From the NCBI RefSeq assembly GCF_000177235.2, contig NC_014829.1:2914001-2978000 (forward strand): a stretch of 64,000 bases of DNA, in the 5' to 3' direction. How positions within the stretch are numbered: position 1 is the first letter of the stretch; each line of letters opens with the position of its first letter. The DNA comes from Evansella cellulosilytica DSM 2522 (GTDB taxonomy: Bacteria > Bacillota > Bacilli > Bacillales > Salisediminibacteriaceae). A model generated the notes under the pieces. It was not told the origin of the DNA and searched no databases. It worked only from the letters and a program-made list of their open reading frames with translations. Shown here piece by piece: positions 39,547-49,289 of this stretch. Both the position numbers and the translations under genes were made by a program.

Positions 39547-40959
39547 TCATTTCTGCTTTAATATTTGTCGCACTCCTAAAAACAATCCAGATAGATCACC
39601 TTCATTGTTAAATAAAAAGCGAATGGGGGTTTCTGATTCATTCATGTTTATTGTAAACAAGTGCTCTCCAACAGGACGCATTTGATACGATTTTCCTTCG
39701 CTTTGAAAATAGAGTTGATGATCTTCTTTTACTACGGACATTTCTGCACCTTCACCAGACTCAAAGCTAGCAACATACTTTTTATAATCTTCACTGCTCA
39801 ATTCATAATCGTCATAAGTAGAAAGGGGAGTCTCTGGGGCAAGCTCTTGTATAGCATTAAAAGCAGCAACCATTAACTTAAATGCCGGTACTCCTACTAA
39901 ATTGGTTAATACAACACTTGCCAAGCCCTTTTCAGGGATGACACCAAAATTAGAAGATACACCTTTTAGACTTCCACCATGCTCAACGAGGGTACCACCA
40001 TTGTAATTTGGGGTAATCATTAGACCGTAACCATAAAATTTGTTTTCTTGAAACTGTACATGTGGATGAATCATTGTTTTTACACTTTCTGCTTTTAAAA
40101 TTTGTATATCACCAACCTGGCCACTATTACGGAAAATTTCCGTGTAGCGCATCATATCATCGAGAGTAGATCGAAGAAATCCTCCTGCGTACATTGCCTT
40201 TGAATCCCACCATGTGTCTGAAGCGTATACTTCTTTTTCTCCATCACTGTCAGTAGTTGCATAAATGGTCGTTGCTTTCGGTGATGATAACACTATATTA
40301 AGGTCGAATGTACTGTTCTTCATTCCTACTGGTTTTAAAATATTTTCGGTCACGTATTCGTCATAACGTTGCCCACTTACTTGCTCAATAATAGCACCCA
40401 ATAATGCATAAGAATCATTGGAATAACTAAATTGTGTCCCGGGATCTCCTAGCAAGTCAATCTGTAATTCAGAAAGAAACTTAATCAATTGATCATTATT
40501 ATCAATCGGATCATGCTGTAACAATCTGTCACGTTGTTTTTCTGAAACAGATGAATCTTCCTCCATCGTTCGTCTCATTGCATGATAAAGCGTTGGCAAC
40601 GGTGGGAGTCCTGCTGTATGGGTAAGAAGATGATGAATCGTAATTTGTCTTGTATGCTTTTCATTACCGAGAATGAGGTTAGGTAGGTATGTAATGACTT
40701 TATCATCTACCGCCAGTTTTCCTGCCTCTTGTAATTGCATAATCGCTACTCCAGTAAATGACTTTGTTATAGAAGCAATACCAAAAATTGTGTCATTTGT
40801 TACTTCCTTACTTTTTTCTACGTTTCGGTGACCGAAGCCACGTTCATAAATCAATTCTCCATCTTTAGCGACACCAACTGCAGCTCCAGGTACTTTGTAT
40901 TTACTAAAAATGCCATTCGCAAAATCTTCAAAACTTGAAATCCAGTTTAATTTCCCCAT
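39547..40959 (-). CDS. Serine hydrolase of the beta-lactamase/PBP4* family
   Basis: The ATG at 40959 is used; the GTG 12 bases upstream lies in the AGTGAGGT site. The 470-residue protein has the SxxK motif in FGIASITKSFTGVA (S63, K66), the YxN motif in FSYSNDSYALLG near residue 184 and a C-terminal HGGSLKGVSSNFG block replacing KTG. There is no signal peptide, so this class C-like esterase or peptidase is cytoplasmic. The C-terminal 100 residues form a DUF3471-like beta domain (LYFQSEGKSYQMRPVGEHLF). It is monocistronic. Confidence 0.88.
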   Translation of the reverse strand: MGKLNWISSFEDFANGIFSKYKVPGAAVGVAKDGELIYERGFGHRNVEKSKEVTNDTIFGIASITKSFTGVAIMQLQEAGKLAVDDKVITYLPNLILGNEKHTRQITIHHLLTHTAGLPPLPTLYHAMRRTMEEDSSVSEKQRDRLLQHDPIDNNDQLIKFLSELQIDLLGDPGTQFSYSNDSYALLGAIIEQVSGQRYDEYVTENILKPVGMKNSTFDLNIVLSSPKATTIYATTDSDGEKEVYASDTWWDSKAMYAGGFLRSTLDDMMRYTEIFRNSGQVGDIQILKAESVKTMIHPHVQFQENKFYGYGLMITPNYNGGTLVEHGGSLKGVSSNFGVIPEKGLASVVLTNLVGVPAFKLMVAAFNAIQELAPETPLSTYDDYELSSEDYKKYVASFESGEGAEMSVVKEDHQLYFQSEGKSYQMRPVGEHLFTINMNESETPIRFLFNNEGDLSGLFLGVRQILKQK

Positions 40960-41065
40960 TAAGAACCTCACTTCTTTCTATATCATTTATTTCTATACTC
41001 TAAATATTCCACTTATTTACCTTAAATCCTCTATATTTTCTATTTCCTATTTTCTGGTCGCCACA

Positions 41066-41094
41066 GTGCCCTCCACTTGAGAAGTGGAGGGCAC
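41066..41094. repeat. Perfect 13-bp hairpin
   Basis: GTGCCCTCCACTT and AAGTGGAGGGCAC are complementary around GAG. It lies between the hydrolase start (40959) and the SSGACT-type repeat at 41102, in the intergenic region after the phosphodiesterase gene. Confidence 0.7.
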
Positions 41095-41101
41095 ATAAGG
41101 A

Positions 41102-41141
41102 GGGAGACTCAACAGGTAAAAATCAACCTATTGAGTCTCCC
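41102..41141 (-). repeat. Dispersed AGACTCAA palindrome, copy 1
   Basis: GGGAGACTCAA pairs with TTGAGTCTCCC, inner part AGGTAAAAATCAACCT also pairs. It is followed by a short pyrimidine-rich run and lies about 110 bases after the stop at 41249, so it may serve as a terminator. Five related copies are at 45406, 50922, 56852, 60894 and 62266. Confidence 0.7.
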
Positions 41142-41248
41142 CCTGAGTGTAGTTTATTAGCAAGACTCCCCAGAAAATAGGGAACCACGTGAATAGTCAA
41201 GATATCTTTTTCTGATATAGTCAGTAGGATCATTAAACATGTATTTAA

Positions 41249-43183
41249 CTACATATTAGCTTCTATCTCTTTTACTTCCTTTTTAACATCTTCATTAGTT
41301 AATCCATTGTCTTTTCTCTTCTCAGCAAGATTAGCTAATTCAGTAAATATTTTGCTGTCTGTAGAAACTTTTACGTTGTAATTGTTAAAGTTATTGTCCA
41401 ACAACTCTTGAGCTTGTTGACGACGATCCTTTAACCAAAGACGATCAAAATGTTTCACTTTAAATGCAGTATAAATATACTCGTCTACAACTATTGCTAC
41501 AGACTCTGTAACACCTTCTATTGAATCAACAAGCCGAAGTACTTCGTCATGAGTTTGCTCATCCGTCACCCCTTGTTTAACGGCTGTACCTTTTAATGAT
41601 TTTTTTTCCGGATCTTCAATAAGGAGGTTTAGTACATAATTTTTTAAGTCCATCATTCTAAATTTTTCAGGCTTTTTATCGGTACCTGCTATTATTAACG
41701 CTGCTAAAGTATCATTTTTATGGATACCGCCATGCTCGCCACCATCTGGGTGTGTCGGAATACCCTCTTCCCAAAATGAATAGCCTGGTTCGGCAGCTAA
41801 TATTAACTTCGGTGTTTCATGACTTTTTAGTGATGTGTAAAGCTGGTTAAAAACATCAGGATAATTAATATAAGATATTTCGTTTTTTTCATGATTCATA
41901 TTTATTGAAACTACGTCTGGGTCACCTATTATTGACCATGTCTGGTCATACCTATCGGACCATTCACCACCACGTTTAAAGGAAAGAACATTTCCATCAT
42001 TAGACGAACTAACAGATACCCAATCGTCATTTTCATCATCTAACCATGCTGCCATAGCGATACGTTCATCCATAACTGCTTGCTCAGCTAGCTCACGTAA
42101 TATTCCATTATTATGAATATCATATACATAGGTCATACGCTGATTTATTCCAAATGCAATCTCTCCTTGAGACATTTCTTCACCAAGTGGTACTGTTTCA
42201 TAATTTCCGTATAGTTCAGGTAAATTGATTGTTAAACTTTCTTCATCTTCTAATAGTTTATCTTGACCATGATCACCTAGCACGATAAATATATTCTCTT
42301 CTAGGGCATCTTCCCAGCTATCGTATGCGTTTAATATCCCTTGCAAATACTTATCAACTTCCTCGAATCCAACTCGATAATGTGGACTGTGCTTATGAGC
42401 AGTTTTATCGAAGTCAGGGAAAAAAATGAGTGTGAAATCAGGCTGATCTCCTTGTTTTATAAGCTTTTTCATTATTTCCATAGAAAACTCATCGTTTAAT
42501 CCGTAACGATGAAAAATATCATCTGTAAAATTTCCTTCATCTATGCTATTAGGGATGGATAATTTTCCGAATGCAAATGTTTCTGGTGCTCTTGTTTCGA
42601 TCGTTTCTGGTAATCCTAGCACATCATCTGTAATAAAGGGGAGTTCCAACTCTCGTAAATGGTTCCCTCGATATACAATCGTATTGATTGCTCCAGAAGT
42701 TAAGTTTTCTTCATCTAACTCCTCAAAAATTGTTTTACTACTTGGATTTAAGTGGGTGTTATTTAAATGATACAGTGCATCATAAACACTTTCCGATAGA
42801 CCTAACCGTAACAGTGTTGGAACAGATGTTCCATAATTGATAATCCTGTCTTCCGATTGACTGTACCAAGATAATCCAGGAATATGGTGCTCATCTGCCA
42901 TTTCACCAGTCAGTAATGTGCTTTCAATCGTTACAGACATCGTTGGGAATGGTGCAACTAAATCGTTATAATATTGTCCCTCATTCATTAAAAACTCAAG
43001 TGCAGGAATATTATTTTTTTCTGCACTACTATTTATTAAAGATCCCATCATAGTATCAACGATGATCATCACTACTTTTTTATCTTGAAAATCACTTTTC
43101 GTTTCTTCCTCAAAACCTTGATAGTTAGGATTCACTTGGCATGAAGATAAAATGAGCAGGATGATAACCATTAATTTTTTCAT
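41249..43183 (-). CDS. Lipoprotein of the alkaline phosphatase/phosphodiesterase superfamily
   Basis: The 644-residue product has a lipoprotein signal (MKKLMVIILLILSSC, lipobox LSSC). The first metal ligand and nucleophile region is VVMIIVDTMMGSLINSS near residue 37 and following GLSWYSQSE; other ligands sit in FPDFDKTAHKHSPHYR near 255, IVLGDHGQDKLL near 308 and GEHGGIHKNDTLA near 490. This is the PF01663-like metallo-phosphodiesterase group, acting outside the membrane on a nucleotide, lipid or teichoic-acid-like substrate. The C-terminal part (from 560) is mixed and charged. It is monocistronic. Confidence 0.85.
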   Translation of the reverse strand: MKKLMVIILLILSSCQVNPNYQGFEEETKSDFQDKKVVMIIVDTMMGSLINSSAEKNNIPALEFLMNEGQYYNDLVAPFPTMSVTIESTLLTGEMADEHHIPGLSWYSQSEDRIINYGTSVPTLLRLGLSESVYDALYHLNNTHLNPSSKTIFEELDEENLTSGAINTIVYRGNHLRELELPFITDDVLGLPETIETRAPETFAFGKLSIPNSIDEGNFTDDIFHRYGLNDEFSMEIMKKLIKQGDQPDFTLIFFPDFDKTAHKHSPHYRVGFEEVDKYLQGILNAYDSWEDALEENIFIVLGDHGQDKLLEDEESLTINLPELYGNYETVPLGEEMSQGEIAFGINQRMTYVYDIHNNGILRELAEQAVMDERIAMAAWLDDENDDWVSVSSSNDGNVLSFKRGGEWSDRYDQTWSIIGDPDVVSINMNHEKNEISYINYPDVFNQLYTSLKSHETPKLILAAEPGYSFWEEGIPTHPDGGEHGGIHKNDTLAALIIAGTDKKPEKFRMMDLKNYVLNLLIEDPEKKSLKGTAVKQGVTDEQTHDEVLRLVDSIEGVTESVAIVVDEYIYTAFKVKHFDRLWLKDRRQQAQELLDNNFNNYNVKVSTDSKIFTELANLAEKRKDNGLTNEDVKKEVKEIEANM

Positions 43184-43337
43184 ACAGACCTCCTTAAAAG
43201 GACTTCATGTTTTTTAGCATTATCATTCGACAAAACATACATAGCCTATTAAGAAATTATCATGCCTAGTTTACACATATTTTATGAATTAAGATTGCGT
43301 AGCTTCCAATCTTACCTTCAGTATTTAATTTAACTGC

Positions 43338-43384
43338 TTTGGGGCAGATGACTCACACTCCAAGCCTTGCTATCTGCCCTAAAA
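43338..43384. repeat. Intergenic hairpin
   Basis: TTTGGGGCAGAT and ATCTGCCCTAAA pair with small mismatches around a 22-base loop. It lies in the gap 43184-43507 with the terminator of the next gene; nothing else is seen there. Confidence 0.5.
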
Positions 43385-43448
43385 TTATTTACAATCAATG
43401 GTTCGCACTCACCGCTTCCGATCACACTTTACTGGGCTTACTATCACC

Positions 43449-43492
43449 AAAAAAAATACCTGCCACATTTCAAATGATTGGCAAGTATTTTT
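43449..43492 (-). terminator. Rho-independent terminator
   Basis: On the minus strand AAAATACTTGCCA pairs with TGGCAGGTATTTT, followed by an eight-base T-run. It ends the ABM gene (stop at 43508). Confidence 0.85.
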
Positions 43493-43507
43493 ATCGATCG
43501 GTACTCT

Positions 43508-43798
43508 CTATTGTTCTGTCACTGCAAACACTTTTACTTCTGGTGCTTGTTTAAAGTAGTCTTTCGCCTTTTTTCCGAAGTTTTTAAAATGTTCTGTTTC
43601 ATTATGAATATCTATCGCTTTTTGGTCGACCCACTCTTCTAACATGACAAATTGATTTGGTGCTTCTGTATCCTCATATAAACGGTAAGTAATGTTTCCT
43701 TCTTCCGCCTGAGATCCTGTTATTAATGGTTTCACTTCTTCTAGAAAAGCATCACGTTTTTCCTCTTTAACATGTATATGTGCATGTATAATGTGCAT
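43508..43798 (-). CDS. ABM-domain (antibiotic biosynthesis monooxygenase-like) protein
   Basis: The ATG at 43798 has AGGGAG seven bases ahead. The 96-residue protein (MHIIHAHIHVKEEKRDAFLE, NITYRLYEDTEAPNQFVMLE, EWVDQKAIDIHNETEHFKNF) has the ferredoxin-like ABM fold and the conserved His near residue 70. Members include quinol monooxygenases and heme- or peroxide-linked enzymes. It is monocistronic with its own terminator. Confidence 0.88.
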   Translation of the reverse strand: MHIIHAHIHVKEEKRDAFLEEVKPLITGSQAEEGNITYRLYEDTEAPNQFVMLEEWVDQKAIDIHNETEHFKNFGKKAKDYFKQAPEVKVFAVTEQ

Positions 43799-43935
43799 GT
43801 GTACACTCCCTTTCATAAAGTAATTTATGTTATGTACCAATATTATTTTTTTCGTGATTAATTAAATCATTCATATTTTCGGATTTAGTAAAATAAATTA
43901 AAAGAGGGACAAGTTTTCTGCCCCTTCTTTCATCA

Positions 43936-45117
43936 TTAATCTAGCACCCTAATTTGTACTGTTTGTCTTCCAAATCTTAATGCATCAGAACGATTTGGCA
44001 TAAAGATATCAATTTTATTACCTACAATCGCGCCACCGATGTCAGCAGCTAAGAAAGTCCCATAGCCTCTTACCTCTACTCTAGAACCAAGTGGTATAAC
44101 GCTAGGGTCAACAGCAATAACCTTTGCATTAGGATTTGCCCTTAAGTCAATTCCAGTACTCGTGACCCCAGAGCAACCTACACAGTTAGCAGTATAAGCT
44201 GTAGCTTCAAATGTTCTCCAATTTGCATCATTAGAGGTAGTATTTGAACTTTCTTCATTACTTGAGTTAGACCTACTAACAGTATTATTTGCTGCTTCTC
44301 TTTCAGCTTGAGCACGGGCTTCTATTTCCTTTTGTCTTTCCTCTTCGAGACGCGCTTCTTCTTGACGACGTGCCTCTTCTTCTATGCGATCACGAATTTC
44401 TTGCTCCTGTGATGCAAGTTGTTGTTCATCTGTAACTAATTGAGCAATTAATTCCTCTTGTTCTCTTTCATTAGCTTTCATTTCGTCTCTCAGTTGTAAT
44501 GTTTCCTCTTTTTGTTGTTCTATATCTTCGTGGATAAGCTCTAATTCTACCACTTGATTGACTAGTTGAAATAAAGTTTCCTCATACTCCTCTTGTACCT
44601 CGAAAAGCTCCTGCTGATTACTTTCAAGCTGGTCAATAAAATGATTATCTGCTTGTGCAATTTTTGTTATAGACAATAGACGATTAACAAAGTCACCGAA
44701 GCTCTCTGCTCCTAAAACTACCTCTAGATAAGAGATGTTTTGATTTCCGTGTCTTTGGTACGATCTCGCACGCTCTTTTAATAGATCAACGCGTTGATCT
44801 ATATCATTTTGTAGAAGTTCGACATCTAAATCGAGTTCTTGAATCTCGGCTTCATTTTTTGCTATTTTTTCTTCAATCTCTTCTATCAATTTTTCATTTT
44901 CTTCTATTGTATTATTAAGATCTGTGAGCGTTTGATTTAATTGTTCTAGCTCTTGGGCTAATTGAACAAGCTCACTTTCAGCATAAGAAAGTTCTTCTTG
45001 AACTTCTTCACGCTCTTGCTGTATTCGATTCTGATCATTCTCAAGTGCCTCTGTAGCTTGTACAAAGCTAGGAGCAACGATGATCATCATCAACAGTACT
45101 ACTATTTTTTTTAGCAC
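43936..45117 (-). CDS. Cell-wall protein with PcsB-like coiled coil and 3D domain
   Basis: The 393-residue product has a signal peptide (MLKKIVVLLMMIIVAPSFVQ, cut likely after QA-T near 22), a long coiled coil (residues 25-250, PcsB/CwlO N-terminal type with EIEEKIAKNEAEIQELDLDV), a S/N/T-rich linker and a C-terminal 3D domain (FEATAYTANCVGCSGVTSTG, VIAVDPSVIPLGSRVEV, AADIGGAIVGNKIDIFM) with the three conserved Asp residues. The 3D domain is the catalytic barrel of MltA and YocH-like enzymes. It likely trims peptidoglycan under control of the coiled coil. Confidence 0.9.
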   Translation of the reverse strand: MLKKIVVLLMMIIVAPSFVQATEALENDQNRIQQEREEVQEELSYAESELVQLAQELEQLNQTLTDLNNTIEENEKLIEEIEEKIAKNEAEIQELDLDVELLQNDIDQRVDLLKERARSYQRHGNQNISYLEVVLGAESFGDFVNRLLSITKIAQADNHFIDQLESNQQELFEVQEEYEETLFQLVNQVVELELIHEDIEQQKEETLQLRDEMKANEREQEELIAQLVTDEQQLASQEQEIRDRIEEEARRQEEARLEEERQKEIEARAQAEREAANNTVSRSNSSNEESSNTTSNDANWRTFEATAYTANCVGCSGVTSTGIDLRANPNAKVIAVDPSVIPLGSRVEVRGYGTFLAADIGGAIVGNKIDIFMPNRSDALRFGRQTVQIRVLD

Positions 45118-45581
45118 ACCGTCTTCCCCCTAAGAGTGATTAGTGTCTAATTTAGACTACGATTTACGAAAACTCGTCTTCAACAACAATATCAGACAAA
45201 CATCACAAAAATGTAAAAGGAATATTGCAATCGTGTAACAAAATAGTTTTTTAACATTTTAGTGACAAATACATTTATAAGATAAGAGGCTGTCCCAAAA
45301 GCAAATAAAATTTCTGGCAATGACTCCACTCGCCGCGCACCAACTACAAGAAACCCACTTACAATGGGCTTTATAAGAGATTGCGGCCGCTCCGTACATT
45401 GTTTAGAGGATGACTCAAAAGGTGAAAATTCGACCTTTTGAGTCATCCTCCTTACGATACTAGTTATCATTTTTTCTAGGGACAACTATTAAATTGTTTT
45501 TTCACCTACATTAAAATTTCTAGCATGCTCTCTTTTTATTTTGTTCATATATAAAACGCACTCTCTCCTTATCATCGTAAT
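45118..45581. other. Gap with decayed inverted-repeat element
   Basis: No gene with signals is found. The sequence GAGGCTGTCCCAAAAG at 45289-45304 looks like a transposon end, and a partial complement (CTAGGGACAA) lies at 45478-45487, so a roughly 190-bp decayed element is possible. It contains repeat copy 2 at 45406-45450. A 97-residue frame on the minus strand across this region has no ribosome binding site. Confidence 0.4.
45406..45450 (-). repeat. Dispersed AGACTCAA-type palindrome, copy 2
   Basis: GAGGATGACTCAAAAGGT pairs perfectly over 18 bases with ACCTTTTGAGTCATCCTC around a nine-base loop. Core sequence as in copies at 41102 and 62266. Confidence 0.75.
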
Positions 45582-46463
45582 TTAATACACATCTTTAGAA
45601 AAATACCGTTTAAGAGATTCGGCACATAATTGAAAGCTCACCATTGTAATCGTTATTGCTAGTGCGGGCATTAATGGGATCCAAAAGCTATTGCGTAAAT
45701 GATCCCGTGAATCAGCTAGCATTGAAGCCCACGTTCCAAATTGATTTTGAATAACAATTGGACCTCCATCAGTTGTAAACCATTGTTGAGATATAAACAT
45801 TGACAAAAAGCCAATTTGTCCTAGCAAGAGCATCACCTTTGAAAGCTCTAGCATAAATAAAACGGCTATCGTTGGGCCTATGTGTCGTAAATCATATTTT
45901 CTAAGTTTATATAATACGCTTGACCCCGTCATCGTACTAGCTTCATAAAAAGCCTCGCGGTGAAAACTATTTACTTCATTACTAATTACAAAAGCTAGTC
46001 TTCCTACTTCCATGATGACGATAAATAAAACTACTAAAATCGTTCTCCATGATGCAGCCTCTATAATAGGTAAGTTTATGAATAAAATAACTAGAAACAA
46101 TACTGGCAATGCCGATAAATAGTGATGGCATTTTTCTAGAGTGGAATAATAGAATCCTTTTTTCTTTTTAGCAAGATAACCTAAAGGTAAAGCAAAGCAA
46201 AAGCGTAAAAAAGTAATTAGAACTACAAGGAATATCGTATTTTTTCCATATAAGACTAGCTGTTGAAAAATATCTTGTCCTAATTCATCTGTACCAAGCC
46301 AATAGTTTGAGGAAGGTGAAAATGGTGGAAAAATGCGAGATCCATTTTGGTCGTAATCGAATACTACTTCTTCAATCACCCCACTCATAAAAAACGGTAA
46401 TATGAAGCAAAAAGTAAACACTATACTTATTAAAACTGCAGTAGTGACATATAGCTTCTTCAT
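45582..46463 (-). CDS. Opp/Dpp-type ABC permease (OppC-like)
   Basis: The ATG at 46463 has AGGAGGGG ahead and shares its first base with the stop of the upstream permease. The 293-residue protein has about six membrane helices and the OppC-type N-terminal GTDELGQDIFQQLVLYGKNT (residues about 50-70). The EAA-like loop (STMTGSSVLYKLRKYDLRHI near residue 175) is somewhat divergent. It forms a pair with the OppB-like gene. No binding protein or ATPase gene is near, which is odd for this family; partners must be elsewhere. Confidence 0.85.
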   Translation of the reverse strand: MKKLYVTTAVLISIVFTFCFILPFFMSGVIEEVVFDYDQNGSRIFPPFSPSSNYWLGTDELGQDIFQQLVLYGKNTIFLVVLITFLRFCFALPLGYLAKKKKGFYYSTLEKCHHYLSALPVLFLVILFINLPIIEAASWRTILVVLFIVIMEVGRLAFVISNEVNSFHREAFYEASTMTGSSVLYKLRKYDLRHIGPTIAVLFMLELSKVMLLLGQIGFLSMFISQQWFTTDGGPIVIQNQFGTWASMLADSRDHLRNSFWIPLMPALAITITMVSFQLCAESLKRYFSKDVY

Positions 46464-47410
46464 TATATTCCCCTCCTGTCTAAATAGCTCGTAATGAGGG
46501 ACTGTAAACAATGTACAATATAGCTCACTAGTATAAAGCACCCTAGGAGAGAAATGATTAACTCTGGTTCAAACATATGGTCCGATACCATCGACCGATA
46601 ACTCCCCCGTATATCTGCATTATGAAATCCCATTGCTAAATACAGTCTATATGCAGCGCCTCGCATATAAAATAAATACTCAAACAATAGAAGGTTACCC
46701 ATAATCATGATCATAATAGAATGAATATGTTGAGACACCTTATTCGCGATATTCATCCCTTGGTGCTTAAGTAAAATGATTATAGGAGAAACCCCCTTAC
46801 TTCTTGCTGTATCCACATATTTCTTTTTCGCCTCACTGTCTAGTGACGTCACAACGATCATTGCTAAATAGGCACTTGGATATAAGGCTACAATGAAGAC
46901 AGCTAATGGAATACTGTACCAATGATCAAAACTATAGACAGAGAATGTAGGTAATCCCCACTGAAATAAATGAAATAACCCTACTTGTATAACGATGTAA
47001 ATAAAGAAATCTGGTAATGATTGAATCCCCCAAACGATGGGATACGCTATGTATTTAGTGCGCTTGTTTTGTGTGAAATAAAGAATTACGCCGAGTAATA
47101 CACCGATAATAAGCGCCAGTAAAAAAGCACCTAACATAATCGGAAGACTCCTCTGAAAAAAATAGATGGAAACGTCATGAACGACAGATGTGCCATATAA
47201 AGTTGTTCCTAAATCTCCGTGTAACACCCCAGAAAAGAAAGTCTTTATATTATCAAAGTATATGGTCCAATCCATATAATAACTTCTTTCTATGTGGTAC
47301 TCAAACACATCAAAATACACCCCACGTGGTAGAAGTGCTAGAAGGATGATCGAAATAAATAATAATAAATAGATTAAAAGAATAAAGAATTGTTTAGTTA
47401 GTATTTTCAT
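46463..47410 (-). CDS. Opp/Dpp-type ABC permease (OppB-like)
   Basis: The 315-residue product has six helices and shows OppB features: SGVLHGDLGTTLYGTSVVHD near residue 65, a periplasmic loop and the EAA-like loop with YVDTARSKGVSPIIILLKHQ near 200. It is coupled to the OppC-like gene by a one-base overlap (TAATG). The substrate cannot be told; oligopeptide or nickel import are family possibilities. Confidence 0.85.
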   Translation of the reverse strand: MKILTKQFFILLIYLLLFISIILLALLPRGVYFDVFEYHIERSYYMDWTIYFDNIKTFFSGVLHGDLGTTLYGTSVVHDVSIYFFQRSLPIMLGAFLLALIIGVLLGVILYFTQNKRTKYIAYPIVWGIQSLPDFFIYIVIQVGLFHLFQWGLPTFSVYSFDHWYSIPLAVFIVALYPSAYLAMIVVTSLDSEAKKKYVDTARSKGVSPIIILLKHQGMNIANKVSQHIHSIMIMIMGNLLLFEYLFYMRGAAYRLYLAMGFHNADIRGSYRSMVSDHMFEPELIISLLGCFILVSYIVHCLQSLITSYLDRRGI

Positions 47411-47611
47411 TATTTATTACCTCGCTATTTTTTTGAATATTCATAAATATTTTAACACATTATTTGTTTAGAAAGTCGAAATATTATGGTCCTTTATGAA
47501 TTGTTTATTAGTTAAGGTGTTCACATTTACACAGAGAGACAGGTATAGTGCCCTTCCATCTGCTCATGAAAGACATATATTATAGAGACTTTAAAAATTC
47601 GAGGTGTAAAA

Positions 47612-48724
47612 ATGAGAACTAAACACTCAAAAATAGCCATCGGTGTTCTTGTATCTAATAGAAATATACAAAGATTGTACAACCAACAACCAAATGAAAA
47701 ACTTGCTTCTCTTACTGAAGCAAGCCAAGATAAGCAAATAGAACTCTATTTTTTTTCTACGGAAGAAATAGACTTAAAGAAAAAAGTAATAACAGCCTTA
47801 CATTTTGACAAAACAATAAAGAAGTATAAAGAGAAAATAATTTCTTATCCAACTATTATTTATAACCGCGGTGGAGGAACGACAAAAGAAACAAACAAAC
47901 ATTTTTTCGAACAATTAAAACAAAAAAAATGTCTGTATTTAAATTACCCTAATGGTTTTGATAAATGGGAAAATCATAAGCATTTGCAAAAGTGTGAGAA
48001 AGTAAAAAAGCATTTACCAGCTACAAGGTTATTACGATCGGAAAAAACATTAAAAAGAATGTTTAAGAAAACAAAAACAGTATATGTAAAAGCGACTAGA
48101 AGTGGTCAAGGTAAGCACGTTATTCGAGTAACTAAACTAAGAAATGGCTTATTTGAATACAGTTACTTTTATCGTCAAATGTATACAAATAAAGTGAGGG
48201 GACTCACTCATTTATATAAAGTATTAAAGGAATTTTTTGCAAAAAAGATCGTTATTGTACAAGAGGCAATCCCTTTATATAAAATCGGTCAATCAATCAT
48301 TGATTTGAGGGTAGAGGTTCAACGAAGCTACACAGGGAAGATAGAGTTAATTGCCATTCCTGTACGGAAATCACTCATTCACTCTCCCATCACAACACAT
48401 GCTGAAAGTTATCCTTTCGAGCAATTTATGACAGATTTTCTTCATTACTCTGATAAACAAATTGTTCAACTTAAATATAGAATAGAGCAGCTCGTGAAAA
48501 ATATATATGTATGTCTAGAAGATAAGTATGGCCCCATTGGTGAGTTGGGGATTGATTTGGCATTAGATAAAACGGGAAAACTTTGGTATATCGAGTCAAA
48601 TTCTCAGTCTGCGAAAGTTTCATTTATGAATGCGTATGACAAGCATACGATTGATCAATCATATTCAAATCTTCTAGGCTATGCTAAATATTTATACCAT
48701 CACCAAAACGTTGCTCATAAATAG
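47612..48724 (+). CDS. YheC/YheD family ATP-grasp protein (spore-associated)
   Basis: The 370-residue protein belongs to the YheC/YheD group found on spore coats of Bacilli: IGVLVSNRNIQRLYNQQP at the start, IIYNRGGGTTKETNKHFFEQ near 88, and the ATP-grasp parts VYVKATRSGQGKHVIRV near 155 and GPIGELGIDLALDKTGKLWY near 305 (metal-binding LGIDLALD and IESNSQ). The ligand is unknown. GAGGTG precedes the ATG. It is the first of four plus-strand genes. Confidence 0.9.
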   Translation: MRTKHSKIAIGVLVSNRNIQRLYNQQPNEKLASLTEASQDKQIELYFFSTEEIDLKKKVITALHFDKTIKKYKEKIISYPTIIYNRGGGTTKETNKHFFEQLKQKKCLYLNYPNGFDKWENHKHLQKCEKVKKHLPATRLLRSEKTLKRMFKKTKTVYVKATRSGQGKHVIRVTKLRNGLFEYSYFYRQMYTNKVRGLTHLYKVLKEFFAKKIVIVQEAIPLYKIGQSIIDLRVEVQRSYTGKIELIAIPVRKSLIHSPITTHAESYPFEQFMTDFLHYSDKQIVQLKYRIEQLVKNIYVCLEDKYGPIGELGIDLALDKTGKLWYIESNSQSAKVSFMNAYDKHTIDQSYSNLLGYAKYLYHHQNVAHK

Positions 48725-48812
48725 ATTTGAGAGGATTCCCTTTATATTGCATATATACTACTTTTTAGTAAAAAATATATGCAAATATAGTAAAGGTAGG
48801 TACGGTACATTC

Positions 48813-49289
48813 ATGGCGATGACGAAAAACTATACTACTCGTAATATTTGGTCAGGCGTTCTGTTTGGACTAGGATTAATCGCTTTCTTTGATGAAGTCG
48901 TCTTTCACCAGTTATTACGTTGGCATCATTTCTATGATCAAAGCACAACTGACTTAGGCTTAATTTCAGATGGTCTTTTTCATGCATTTAGTTGGTTTGC
49001 TACTATTGGCGGTTTATTTCTATTTGCTGACTTGCGGAGAAGAAATGCATTTCAAATGTTGAAATGGTGGAGCGGCGTTTTTATAGGAGCAGGTTTTTTT
49101 CAATTATACGATGGTATAATCCAACATAAGCTTATGCGTATTCACCAAATCCGCTACGTTGAAAATGTCATTGTATATGACCTCACCTGGAACATTGTAG
49201 CTGTTGCAATGATCATAATTGGATTGATACTTTATACCAAATCTAGAAGAAAAGATAATCTATCAAAGGGTGCTACAAGTGGACATTAG
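48813..49289 (+). CDS. DUF2243 membrane protein
   Basis: The 158-residue protein has four membrane helices and the DUF2243 signature: VLFGLGLIAFFDEVVFHQLL, RWHHFYDQSTTDLGLISDGL, and FFQLYDGIIQHKLMRIHQIR with conserved D/H residues. A ATG at 48813 (or 48819) is chosen from an open frame reaching into the preceding gene; the ribosome binding site AAAGGTAGG is rather far. It is often beside CtaG-like genes, as here (10-11 base overlap with the next gene). It may help build a heme-copper oxidase; the function is not known. Confidence 0.87.
   Translation: MAMTKNYTTRNIWSGVLFGLGLIAFFDEVVFHQLLRWHHFYDQSTTDLGLISDGLFHAFSWFATIGGLFLFADLRRRNAFQMLKWWSGVFIGAGFFQLYDGIIQHKLMRIHQIRYVENVIVYDLTWNIVAVAMIIIGLILYTKSRRKDNLSKGATSGH

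Noticed and set aside
45192-45485. 97-residue minus-strand frame in the gap before the Opp-like permeases
   Set aside because: No ribosome binding site, crosses palindrome copy 2 and a decayed inverted-repeat element; its composition is that of non-coding repeats.
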